A program made the position numbers and the translations under genes. Source: Oscillospiraceae bacterium (GTDB taxonomy: Bacteria; Bacillota; Clostridia; Oscillospirales; CAG-272). From it: 15,947 nt of DNA. Position 1 is the first letter of the stretch. Every line of letters starts with the position of its first letter. Below, piece after piece: positions 1 through 7,084 of the stretch. The DNA lies in assembly GCA_015065395.1 (NCBI GenBank), contig SVQJ01000018.1, positions 1 to 15,947 on the forward strand, written 5' to 3'. Below the pieces are notes generated by a model. It saw only the letters and a program-made list of their open reading frames with translations, was not told the DNA's origin and ran no database searches.

Positions 1-107
1 AACAATAATTTAAAAAATAATATAAAATTCATAAAAAAAACTTAGAAAAAAAAAAAAAAATTGTTGCGAATTTTGGAACAAAAAGTAAAAAAAGCATTGA
101 TTTTTAC

Positions 108-136
108 TTGTTATTCTGATTTTTATGTGATATAAT
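108..136 (+). promoter_or_regulatory. sigma-A promoter of the nucleoside transporter operon
   Basis: The -35 box TTGTTA (108-113) and -10 box TATAAT (131-136) are separated by 17 bases, with TGA just before the -10 box making it an extended -10. Transcription should begin near 143, leaving a leader of about 65 nt before the lipoprotein gene. Positions 1-107 are AT-rich with long A runs, and I see no gene in them. Confidence 0.75.
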
Positions 137-146
137 TACGATGATT

Positions 147-159
147 TGAGATGATCTCA
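147..159. promoter_or_regulatory. possible operator palindrome at the transcription start
   Basis: TGAGAT-G-ATCTCA is a perfect 6-1-6 inverted repeat lying a few bases downstream of the predicted start site. The position suits a repressor site. No regulator can be assigned, and a palindrome this short could arise by chance. Confidence 0.3.
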
Positions 160-208
160 GATCAGAATTTAGGATCACCCTAATTATTTTTATCGGAGGT
201 ATTTTCCA

Positions 209-1405
209 ATGAACAGAAAAATTCTCAGTTTTCTTCTTGTTCTCTCCATGATCTTCTGTATGGTTGCAACAGCTTCCTGCGGTAAGGGCAATGGCGGAGA
301 CGGCGAACTCAAGGTCGGCTTCATCTTCCTGCACGACGAGAACTCCACATACGATAAGAACTTCATAGACGCGGCAAAGGCTGCTTGCGATGCTATGGGT
401 GTTGAGTATGTGCAGAAGACTCAGATCCCCGAGTCCAATGCTTGCTACGAGGCAGCAGTTGAGCTTATCGACGTTGATGGCTGCGATATCATCTTTGCAG
501 ACAGCTTCGGTCATGAAGAATACATGATCAAGGCAGCAAAGAAGTATCCTGATGTAGAATTCTGCCACGCAACAGGTACCCGTGCTCACACAGAGAAGCT
601 CGATAACTTCCACAATGCATTCGCTTCCATCTACGAGGGCAGATACCTCGCAGGTGTTGCTGCAGGTCTCAAGCTCAATGAGTTGATCGAGGCAGGCAAG
701 ATCACCGAGGCTGATGCAAAGATGGGTTATGTAGGCGCATTCCCCTATGCTGAGGTTATGTCCGGCTATACATCCTTCTACCTTGGCGCAAAGAGCGTAT
801 GCCCCAGCGTTACTATGGATGTTAAGTTCACAGGCTCTTGGTACGATGAGCAGAAGGAAAAGGAGACCGCAGTTGCACTTATCGAGGGCGGTTGCGTTCT
901 TATCAGCCAGCATGCTGACTCCATGGGTGCTCCTACCGCTTGTGAAAAAGCAGGTGTTCCCAACGTTTCCTACAACGGATCTACCGTTTCTGCTTGTCCT
1001 AACACCTTCATCGTTTCTTCCCGTATCAACTGGGAGCCCTACTTCAAGTACATGATTGAGTGCGTTCAGAACGATGAGGCTATCGACGCTGACTGGACAG
1101 GTACTCTCGAGACCGGCTCCGTTGAGCTCAGCGATGTAAACGAAAAGGCAGCAGCTGCAGGCACCGCTGAAAAGCTTGCTGAGGTTAAGAAGGCACTTAT
1201 GGCAGGCGAGATCAATGTATTCGATACTGCAAACTTCAAGGTGGGCGGCGAGACTATCTCCTCCTATAAGGCAGACGTTGATACAGACGATGCTTTCACA
1301 CCTGATACTGAGGTTATAAAGGACGGCGTATTCTATGAGTCTTCCTTCAGAAGCGCTCCTTACTTTGATATCAAGATCGACGGTATCAATCTTCTTGACG
1401 AATAA
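209..1405 (+). CDS. Bmp/PnrA-family nucleoside-binding lipoprotein (ABC transporter substrate-binding protein)
   Basis: A 398-residue extracellular lipoprotein that should capture nucleosides and deliver them to the permeases encoded downstream. The N-terminus has a short basic stretch (MNRK), a hydrophobic core and a lipobox-like TASC with the lipidated Cys at residue 24. After a Gly-rich linker the mature domain starts at LKVGFIF, the usual first strand of the Bmp family (periplasmic-binding-protein fold), followed by DCxxIFADSFG-like and EGRYLAGVAAGL segments typical of Bmp/PnrA proteins. GGAGG at 195-199 sits 9 bases before ATG. It is first in an operon with ATPase, permease and permease, the standard order for Bmp-type importers. 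Known relatives bind purine or broad-range nucleosides; the specificity here is inferred, not visible. Confidence 0.93.
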   Translation: MNRKILSFLLVLSMIFCMVATASCGKGNGGDGELKVGFIFLHDENSTYDKNFIDAAKAACDAMGVEYVQKTQIPESNACYEAAVELIDVDGCDIIFADSFGHEEYMIKAAKKYPDVEFCHATGTRAHTEKLDNFHNAFASIYEGRYLAGVAAGLKLNELIEAGKITEADAKMGYVGAFPYAEVMSGYTSFYLGAKSVCPSVTMDVKFTGSWYDEQKEKETAVALIEGGCVLISQHADSMGAPTACEKAGVPNVSYNGSTVSACPNTFIVSSRINWEPYFKYMIECVQNDEAIDADWTGTLETGSVELSDVNEKAAAAGTAEKLAEVKKALMAGEINVFDTANFKVGGETISSYKADVDTDDAFTPDTEVIKDGVFYESSFRSAPYFDIKIDGINLLDE

Positions 1406-1425
1406 TCACCCAAATGGCTAAAGTT

Positions 1426-1500
1426 TAAGGCGAGGCTGTACGTCTCGCCTTATCCTAATTTTGAAGACACAGCTTCAAAGGTTTTGGAGCTGTGTCTTCA
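1426..1500 (+). other. two intercistronic hairpins between lipoprotein and ATPase genes
   Basis: The first stem pairs TAAGGCGAG (1426-1434) with CTCGCCTTA (1444-1452). The second pairs the 13 bases at 1462-1474 perfectly with 1488-1500 around a 13-nt loop. Neither is followed by a good T run, so they are not clear terminators. In ABC operons such hairpins commonly stabilise the upstream message or cause partial termination, giving more binding protein than transporter; that role is inferred here. The second stem ends just before the ATPase ribosome binding site (1511-1519). Confidence 0.6.
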
Positions 1501-1524
1501 GGATTAAGAGAAAGGAAGGTTCCA

Positions 1525-3054
1525 ATGTCAGCAGTACCTGCTATTGAACTAAGAAGTATAACAAAAACATTCGGCAAGGTGGTTGCCAATAAGAACGTTA
1601 ATCTGAGCGCAAATCACGGAGAGATCCTTTCCATTCTTGGGGAGAACGGAAGCGGAAAAACAACTCTCATGAATATGATCTCGGGTATTTATTTCCCCGA
1701 TGAGGGTCATATTTTTATAAACGGAGAGGAGACCGTCATCACATCCCCCAAGGATGCCTTTGCGTATAAGATAGGCATGATCCATCAGCATTTTAAGCTT
1801 GTTGATGTGTTTTCTGCCGCGGAGAATATCGTTCTCGGTATTGAGGATGGGGCATATAATCTCAAGCGCTCAACAGAGGAGATCCGCGAGATCTGCGATA
1901 AGTACGGCTTTGAGCTTGACCTTGATAAAAAGGTCTATACAATGTCCGTTTCCGAAAAGCAGACCGTGGAGATCATAAAGGTGCTTTATCGCGGTGCGGA
2001 TATCCTTATTCTGGACGAGCCCACTGCTGTACTCACTCCTCAGGAAACGGAAAAGCTTTTCAAGGTCCTTCGCAGCATGAGGGATGCAGGGAAGTGCATA
2101 ATCATCATCACCCATAAGCTTCACGAGGTCCTTTCTCTTTCCGACAGAGTATCTGTTCTGAGAAAGGGAGAATATGTAGGCACTGTAAAAACGTGCGATA
2201 CAAGCGAGTCAGAGCTTACCGAGATGATGGTGGGAAAAAAGGTGGAGCTGAATATCCACAGAGCAGAGCCCAATGATGCTAAGCTTCGGCTTTGCGTTTC
2301 CAATATAACCTGTACGGACCGCCAGGGAACCGTGGTTCTCGATGATGTTTCCTTTGAGGCATACAGCGGAGAAATATTGGGTATCGCAGGTATAGCCGGA
2401 AGCGGCCAGAGAGAGCTTCTTGAATCTATTGCAGGCCTCCAGCATCTTAACTGCGGAGAGATCATATATTATGATCCCGAAACGGGGGAGGAGGAGAATC
2501 TCCGTGATAAAACTCCGGTTCAGATAAGAGATATGGGTGTGCGCCTTTCCTTTGTTCCTGAGGACCGTCTCGGAATGGGCCTTGTGGGAAATATGGATAT
2601 CGTGGATAATATGATGCTGAGAAGCTACTCTAAGGGGCATTCCGTATTCCTTCGGAGAAAGGATCCCAGAGATCTTGCAGAGAGAATAATCAATGATCTT
2701 GAGGTGGTAACGCCCGGTGCAAACACTCCTGTACGCCGCCTGTCCGGAGGTAATGTTCAGAAGGTGCTTGTCGGCCGAGAGATCGCCGCATCTCCTACCG
2801 TGCTCATGGTTGCGTACCCCGTGCGCGGCCTTGATATCAACTCTTCATATCTCATATACAATCTTCTTAATGAACAGAAGGAGAAGGGCGTTTGCGTGAT
2901 CTTCGTGGGAGAGGACCTTGACGTTCTCCTCGCTCTTTGCGATAGGATCATGGTTATCGGATCAGGAAGAATAACCGGTTGCGTGGATGCACGAGGGACT
3001 ACCAAAGAACAGATCGGTCTCCTTATGACAAAATCAAGGGAGGATGTAAGATAA
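1525..3054 (+). CDS. nucleoside ABC transporter, duplicated ATPase subunit
   Basis: A 509-residue cytoplasmic protein with two tandem ATPase domains that powers nucleoside uptake. Domain 1 has Walker A GENGSGKTT (39-47), Q-loop HQH around residue 88, signature SVSEKQ (141-146; most relatives have SVGxQQ), Walker B ILILDEPT (160-167) and switch His197. Domain 2 has the degenerate Walker A GIAGSGQ, signature LSGGNVQK and a degenerate Walker B (VLMVAYPVRGLD), as is usual for the second half of Bmp/ribose-type ATPases. I chose ATG 1525 because AAAGGAAGG (1511-1519) precedes it by 5 bases; an in-frame GTG at 1492 lies inside a hairpin. The stop overlaps the permease start by one base (TAATG), indicating translational coupling. 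Confidence 0.93.
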   Translation: MSAVPAIELRSITKTFGKVVANKNVNLSANHGEILSILGENGSGKTTLMNMISGIYFPDEGHIFINGEETVITSPKDAFAYKIGMIHQHFKLVDVFSAAENIVLGIEDGAYNLKRSTEEIREICDKYGFELDLDKKVYTMSVSEKQTVEIIKVLYRGADILILDEPTAVLTPQETEKLFKVLRSMRDAGKCIIIITHKLHEVLSLSDRVSVLRKGEYVGTVKTCDTSESELTEMMVGKKVELNIHRAEPNDAKLRLCVSNITCTDRQGTVVLDDVSFEAYSGEILGIAGIAGSGQRELLESIAGLQHLNCGEIIYYDPETGEEENLRDKTPVQIRDMGVRLSFVPEDRLGMGLVGNMDIVDNMMLRSYSKGHSVFLRRKDPRDLAERIINDLEVVTPGANTPVRRLSGGNVQKVLVGREIAASPTVLMVAYPVRGLDINSSYLIYNLLNEQKEKGVCVIFVGEDLDVLLALCDRIMVIGSGRITGCVDARGTTKEQIGLLMTKSREDVR

Positions 3055-4166
3055 TGACCAACGAAATGATAAAGCCCCACCATAAGGAACCGCTTATTCA
3101 TATAGTAAAGCGGGATGATATGGTGTGGTGGAAGGCGTGGCTTATAAGAATAGCAACGATAATCGTTGCAGTATTCGCAGTCGGCGGTATCTCAATGCTC
3201 CTTACCGGAAACGACTTTTCACAGACCTATGAGACCTTTTATCGAGGCGTCCTTGGCAGACTTGATGAAGGAAACACCACAATGCTCTGGCAGTATCTCC
3301 AGGACGTGGCTATCCTCCTCTGCCTTGCCCTTGCTCTCACTCCCGCGTTCAAAATGCGCTTTTGGAACTGCGGAGCCGAAGGACAGGCGCTTATGGGCGG
3401 TCTTGCGGCAATGATATGTATGAGAGAGCTAGGCGAGCTTCCTTATTGGGCACAGATAATTATAATTGTAGTCACAAGTATCCTCGCAGGAGCACTTTGG
3501 GGCTTCATTCCCGCCATCTTCAAAGCATTTTTCAACACAAACGAGACCCTGTTCACCCTGATGATGAACTACATTGCCATCCAGCTTGTGGCATACTATG
3601 TAGTTGTAGGCAGTAACGGAAACACGGTTCTTCCCACATCGTCAAGCGGAAATCTTCCCATCATCGCGGAAAACGAGTATCTTCTCAACGTATTGGTGGT
3701 GGCGGTGCTTTCAGTTATAGCCTTCTTCTATCTGAAGTATTCAAAGCACGGCTATGAGATAAGCGTAGTTGGCGAGAGTCAGAATACAGCCCGTTATATC
3801 GGTATAAATGTTAAGAAGGTCATAATAAGAACCATGCTGATCTCCGGTGCGGTGTGCGGTATCGCAGGTATGCTTCTCGTTGCAGGAACGGACCATTCCA
3901 TAAATACCAATACCATCGAAGGACAGGGCTTTACCGCTATTATGATATCGTGGCTTGGCCAGTTCAATCCCTTTATCATGATGCTTATGACCGCGGTAGT
4001 GATATTCGTGGGCAACGGCTTCGGTAAAGTAACCGAAAGAAGCAATCTTGATAAATCCTTTGCCGATATAGCAACTGGTATAGTTATCCTCTGCGTTGTC
4101 GGCTGTGAATTTTTTATTCATTACAGTATTAAATTCCGTAGTTCCAAAAAGGAGGCGAAGAAATGA
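3054..4166 (+). CDS. nucleoside ABC transporter permease, subunit 1
   Basis: A 370-residue integral membrane protein of the BPD_transp_2 family (NupB/YufP-like), one half of the transmembrane channel. It has a charged cytoplasmic N-terminus of about 28 residues followed by many hydrophobic segments, and carries the family motif FWNCGAEGQ (103-111; relatives usually have FNIGAEGQ). The start at 3054 overlaps the ATPase stop by one base and has AGGGAGG at 3037-3043. The 3' end overlaps the second permease gene by four bases (ATGA). Membership of the importer follows from the overlaps and gene order. Confidence 0.92.
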   Translation: MTNEMIKPHHKEPLIHIVKRDDMVWWKAWLIRIATIIVAVFAVGGISMLLTGNDFSQTYETFYRGVLGRLDEGNTTMLWQYLQDVAILLCLALALTPAFKMRFWNCGAEGQALMGGLAAMICMRELGELPYWAQIIIIVVTSILAGALWGFIPAIFKAFFNTNETLFTLMMNYIAIQLVAYYVVVGSNGNTVLPTSSSGNLPIIAENEYLLNVLVVAVLSVIAFFYLKYSKHGYEISVVGESQNTARYIGINVKKVIIRTMLISGAVCGIAGMLLVAGTDHSINTNTIEGQGFTAIMISWLGQFNPFIMMLMTAVVIFVGNGFGKVTERSNLDKSFADIATGIVILCVVGCEFFIHYSIKFRSSKKEAKK

Positions 4167-5152
4167 TAATAGCGTTTTTTTGCCGAGCAGTACTTCTCGG
4201 AGTACCCCTTCTTTACGGCTCAACAGGTGAGATAGTAACGGAAAAGTCAGGTCACCTTAATCTCGGTATACCCGGTATAATGTACGTGGGTGCCATCAGC
4301 GGTGTTTGCGGCTCATTTATTTACGAGCATCTCTGCAATAATGATATCGCAAATATGAATCCGTTTCTTGCTGTCCTTATCCCATTTTTCTGCTCTGTTC
4401 TCGGCTCAGTGTTTATGGGTCTGCTCTATAGCTTTTTCACCGTGACCCTGCGCGTTAACCAGAACGTAACAGGTCTTGCCATCACCACATTCGGCATAGG
4501 TATCGGAAATTTCTTCGGTGCAAGTATCGCGAAGCTTGTTGAAAGTGAGATCACCTCTGTAACTCTCTCCAAAACCAGCTCCTTCTTCTGTGCAAAGCTA
4601 CCCTTTGCCGACAAGCTTGGCTGGTTCGGAAAGCTGTTCCTGTCCTTTGATTTCATGACCTATCTTGCAATAGCTATTGCGATCGCGGCATCCATCGTTC
4701 TTAACAGGACCCGCGTGGGCCTTAATCTCAGAGCCGTGGGAGAGAATCCCGCAACAGCTGATGCTGCAGGTATCAACGTTATAAGATATAAATACTTGGC
4801 CACCTGTATAGGAAGTGCGATCGCAGGTCTGGGAGGCCTTCAGTACGTTATGGCTTATGCAGACGGCGTCTGGTCCAATAATGCATTCGGCGACCGCGGA
4901 TGGATGGCGATAGCCCTTGTTATATTCGCTTTGTGGAAGCCATCTGTTGCTATTCTCGGGTCATTCCTCTTCGGTGCGCTTTGTAATGCGCCCACCTTCG
5001 TTAAGGGCTTGGGAACCGATGCAATGAAGCTTTTTGAAATGCTCCCCTACGTTGTGACCATCATCGTTTTGGTGTTCACAAGCATGAGAAAGAAAAGAGA
5101 GCACCAGCCTCCCGAAAGTCTGGGACTTAATTATTTCCGAGAGGACAGATAA
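4163..5152 (+). CDS. nucleoside ABC transporter permease, subunit 2
   Basis: A 329-residue membrane protein, partner of the preceding permease (BPD_transp_2 family, NupC/YufQ-like). The diagnostic segment EKSGHLNLGIPGIM (27-40) matches the EKsGvlNLGiEGmm motif of this subunit, with Pro where relatives usually have Glu. Hydrophobic segments run through nearly the whole length, ending in a short basic tail (MRKKREHQPP). GGAGG at 4151-4155 precedes the ATG by 7 bases. Last gene of the operon, 11 bases before a terminator stem. Confidence 0.92.
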   Translation: MIIAFFCRAVLLGVPLLYGSTGEIVTEKSGHLNLGIPGIMYVGAISGVCGSFIYEHLCNNDIANMNPFLAVLIPFFCSVLGSVFMGLLYSFFTVTLRVNQNVTGLAITTFGIGIGNFFGASIAKLVESEITSVTLSKTSSFFCAKLPFADKLGWFGKLFLSFDFMTYLAIAIAIAASIVLNRTRVGLNLRAVGENPATADAAGINVIRYKYLATCIGSAIAGLGGLQYVMAYADGVWSNNAFGDRGWMAIALVIFALWKPSVAILGSFLFGALCNAPTFVKGLGTDAMKLFEMLPYVVTIIVLVFTSMRKKREHQPPESLGLNYFREDR

Positions 5153-5163
5153 TAATAAACTGA

Positions 5164-5195
5164 GAGACCCGACCGTCCGTCGGGCCTCTTTTTTT
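5164..5195 (+). terminator. intrinsic terminator of the transporter operon
   Basis: Stem CCCGAC/GTCGGG (5168-5173 with 5179-5184), extended past one mismatch by GAG/CTC, with loop CGTCC, followed directly by seven T residues (5189-5195). Confidence 0.9.
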
Positions 5196-5208
5196 GCCCT
5201 TTCGCTTA

Positions 5209-5530
5209 TCAAATTACGGTTTGACGGGGAGATGAAGGTGTTTTCTCGTTCTTTCCTTGAAAGGAAAGAACCAAAGGAACTTTAAGAAGACAAAGATTGC
5301 GAAAAGGCAAAAGGCCCTAAAAAGAGGGAGAAACACCAAAATGAACTCGTTCATTTTGGTGTTTCTCCCTCTTTTTAGGTTACGGCACCTTCGGTGCCTC
5401 AGCCAAAGCAGATTTCTGCTTTGGCGACGCCTTTTGCCTTGCAAACTTTAGCAAAACCCATTCTTAAAGTTTTTTGCTAAGCTTTTTTTCAAAAAAAGCG
5501 ACCGTTTCTCCTCTATAAACCGTAATTTGA
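5209..5530 (+). repeat. 322-bp palindromic repeat with terminal inverted repeats (copy 1), MITE-like
   Basis: A non-coding element bounded by 24-bp imperfect terminal inverted repeats (5209-5232 and 5507-5530); the outer 14 bases, TCAAATTACGGTTT and its complement, match exactly. Inside are nested inverted repeats: GTTCTTTCCTT (5234-5270 region), AACTTTAAGAA paired with TTCTTAAAGTT, AAGGCAAAAGGC paired with GCCTTTTGCCTT, a perfect 31-bp central palindrome (5316-5346 with 5349-5379, 2-nt loop), GGCACC/GGTGCC, GCCAAAGCAGA/TCTGCTTTGGC and GCTTTTTTT/AAAAAAAGC. A second, inverted copy of the same length lies at 9824-10145. No transposase is encoded; it resembles a miniature inverted-repeat transposable element. 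Clear target duplications are not visible. Apparent ORFs here are by-products of the palindromes. Confidence 0.85.
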
Positions 5531-5564
5531 AAAAGAATTGATCTATGTAATTACCGTAGTCCGG

Positions 5565-5593
5565 TTGAAAAACCTTTGAAAAAATGGTACAAT
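5565..5593 (+). promoter_or_regulatory. sigma-A promoter of the YdcF-like gene
   Basis: TTGAAA (5565-5570), 17-base spacer, TACAAT (5588-5593). The start near 5600 leaves only about a dozen bases of leader, coinciding with the ribosome binding site. It lies 35 bases outside the end of repeat copy 1. Confidence 0.7.
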
Positions 5594-5611
5594 CTACTTG
5601 AGGTGATATAT

Positions 5612-6265
5612 ATGCATATTCAGAAAAGGATAATAAAGGATATTTCCGATTTTATTTTTATAGAGGACGAGCTTTCAGAGGCGGATGTTATCTTCCTTCC
5701 GGGAGGAGCTCACGCGGAGGTGCCGGAGCACGGTGCATGGGTATACAAGCAGGGATATGCGAAATTTATCATGCCGGCAGGGAAGTATGCGATCAATACA
5801 GGTGCTTTTTCGGGTGTTCAAAGCAAAAAAGAGATCTATTCCAAAGCTTACGAGACAGAAAGTGAATTTTACCGTGATGTTCTTATAAAATGCGGCGTGC
5901 CGGAGGATGCGATAATTTGTGAGAAAAGGTCCACGTTCACGAAAATGAATGCTGTCAATTCACGAAAGCTTACTGATAAAATGGGAATGAAGATAAAAAA
6001 GGCGATAATCTGCTGCAAATCATTTCATGCCAGAAGATGCCTTATGTATTACAGCTATGCTTATCCCGATACCGAATTTATCATATCTCCCATAGATGTG
6101 CAGGGAATATCTAAGAACAGCTGGCATCTGGACCCCGTTGCAACAAAAAGGGTAATGTCGGAACTGAGGAAAGCAGGAGGTCAGCTCACGGATGAGGTGG
6201 ATGAGTTTTTGGGTCACCGTGAATCGTCGATTTCGCCAAAGATCAAGGAGAAAATCTTTGTCTAA
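5612..6265 (+). CDS. YdcF-like DUF218 domain protein
   Basis: A 217-residue protein of the DUF218/YdcF family, a Rossmann-like fold whose members include ElyC/SanA-type envelope proteins; no reaction is established for this branch. Visible family marks are ADVIFLPGG (24-32, first strand and glycine loop), E104 followed by STFTKMNA (107-114, the ExxSxxTxxNA-type motif) and KAIICCKSFHARR (130-142, the strand leading to HxxR). There is no N-terminal membrane segment, so this is the soluble cytoplasmic form. ATG 5612 is preferred because GAGGTGAT (5600-5607) precedes it; an upstream in-frame TTG at 5576 lies inside the promoter. It is first of three genes between the inverted repeats and has its own promoter. 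Confidence 0.85.
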   Translation: MHIQKRIIKDISDFIFIEDELSEADVIFLPGGAHAEVPEHGAWVYKQGYAKFIMPAGKYAINTGAFSGVQSKKEIYSKAYETESEFYRDVLIKCGVPEDAIICEKRSTFTKMNAVNSRKLTDKMGMKIKKAIICCKSFHARRCLMYYSYAYPDTEFIISPIDVQGISKNSWHLDPVATKRVMSELRKAGGQLTDEVDEFLGHRESSISPKIKEKIFV

Positions 6266-6274
6266 AATCACCAT

Positions 6275-6303
6275 TTGAAAAAAAGGCACGAATTTGATAT
6301 AAT
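6275..6303 (+). promoter_or_regulatory. strong sigma-A promoter of the CarD-like gene
   Basis: TTGAAA (6275-6280), 17-base spacer and consensus TATAAT (6298-6303) with TGA immediately upstream (extended -10). It begins 10 bases after the preceding stop codon. The leader of about 75 nt (6310-6383) contains pyrimidine-rich stretches and no obvious terminator. Confidence 0.8.
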
Positions 6304-6383
6304 TCTATATAGGTCAGAAGAATAGGCGCTGAGTTTTTTCGGTTGCCTTTCTTCTTTTGCAAATATTGAAAGACGGTATGAAA

Positions 6384-6902
6384 ATGGAAGACATCAAAAC
6401 TCATTGTGCCGGTGAATTTGTTTCTTATAAGCAAAACGGAATATGTAAGATCGAGAGAATCGTAAAGCAGAATTTTGTCGGTCTCGGAGAAAGAACGTAT
6501 TATGAGCTTTCTCCGGTCTATGATCCCAAATCGGTGATCTATGTGCCAATGGATTCCGTCGAGCTTGTTTTTGGAATGCGTCATATCCTGACAAAAGAAG
6601 AAATAGATCGTATAATAGTCGGTTTTGAAGATGAAAAATTGCCTTGGATCGATGATCAAAAGGAAAGAGCAACGGCGTACGGTGCGATAGTTGAGGGTGA
6701 GGACAGAGGTAAGGTGCTTTTGGTAATAAATGTCCTGTCCTTGTATAAAAAAAAGCTTGAAGCTGAAAAAAAGAAGCTGTATGCAAGCGATGCCAAACTG
6801 CTTAATGCTGCGCAAAAGGCAATAACCGAGGAGTTTTCATTTGTTTTGGGGATTGAGAAAAGTGACGTTATCCCTTATATACTTGCAAAATTAGGAAAAT
6901 AA
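6384..6902 (+). CDS. CarD/CdnL-family RNA polymerase-binding regulator
   Basis: A 172-residue cytoplasmic protein with the CarD_CdnL_TRCF architecture. Residues 9-58 form the RNA-polymerase-interacting Tudor-like barrel (GEFVSYKQNGICKIERI, then TYYELSP and VIYVPMDS), and residues 70-172 are a helical domain (KKKLEAEKKK, AAQKAITEEFSFVLG) that in relatives contacts promoter DNA. Known members stabilise open promoter complexes; the targets here cannot be read. ATG 6384 is chosen because AAAGACGG (6369-6376) is 7 bases upstream; ATG 6378 and TTG 6357 are in-frame alternatives but badly placed. It has its own strong promoter and terminator. Confidence 0.87.
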   Translation: MEDIKTHCAGEFVSYKQNGICKIERIVKQNFVGLGERTYYELSPVYDPKSVIYVPMDSVELVFGMRHILTKEEIDRIIVGFEDEKLPWIDDQKERATAYGAIVEGEDRGKVLLVINVLSLYKKKLEAEKKKLYASDAKLLNAAQKAITEEFSFVLGIEKSDVIPYILAKLGK

Positions 6903-6904
6903 AT

Positions 6905-6964
6905 AAAGGGACCGCGCTTGCGTCTCCTTCATTACGGAGGAGAACATAAGCGCAGTCCCTTTTT
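6905..6964 (+). terminator. intrinsic terminator after the CarD-like gene
   Basis: A long hairpin pairs AAAGGGAC (6905-6912) with GTCCCTTT (6955-6962), continues through GCGCTT/AAGCGC, and has an inner TCTCCT/AGGAGA stem. It ends in a T run (6960-6964), directly after the stop codon. Confidence 0.85.
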
Positions 6965-7084
6965 ATATCTGTACAAATTCAGATCCATACCGATAATATT
7001 TCCGCCTCCATCCTCATATAATCTAACGATAAATACCGATGAATAAAGGGAAAGGACGGGATCGCTATAAATATAACCAATAAT

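Noticed and set aside
104..913. A 269-codon minus-strand frame rich in Cys and Leu
   Set aside because: It is antisense to the lipoprotein gene, which has a clear signal peptide, family match and ribosome site.
5214..5451. Overlapping frames on both strands within repeat copy 1, and a similar one in copy 2
   Set aside because: The two strands translate to related peptides only because the DNA is palindromic. They have no ribosome sites and are not preserved between copies.
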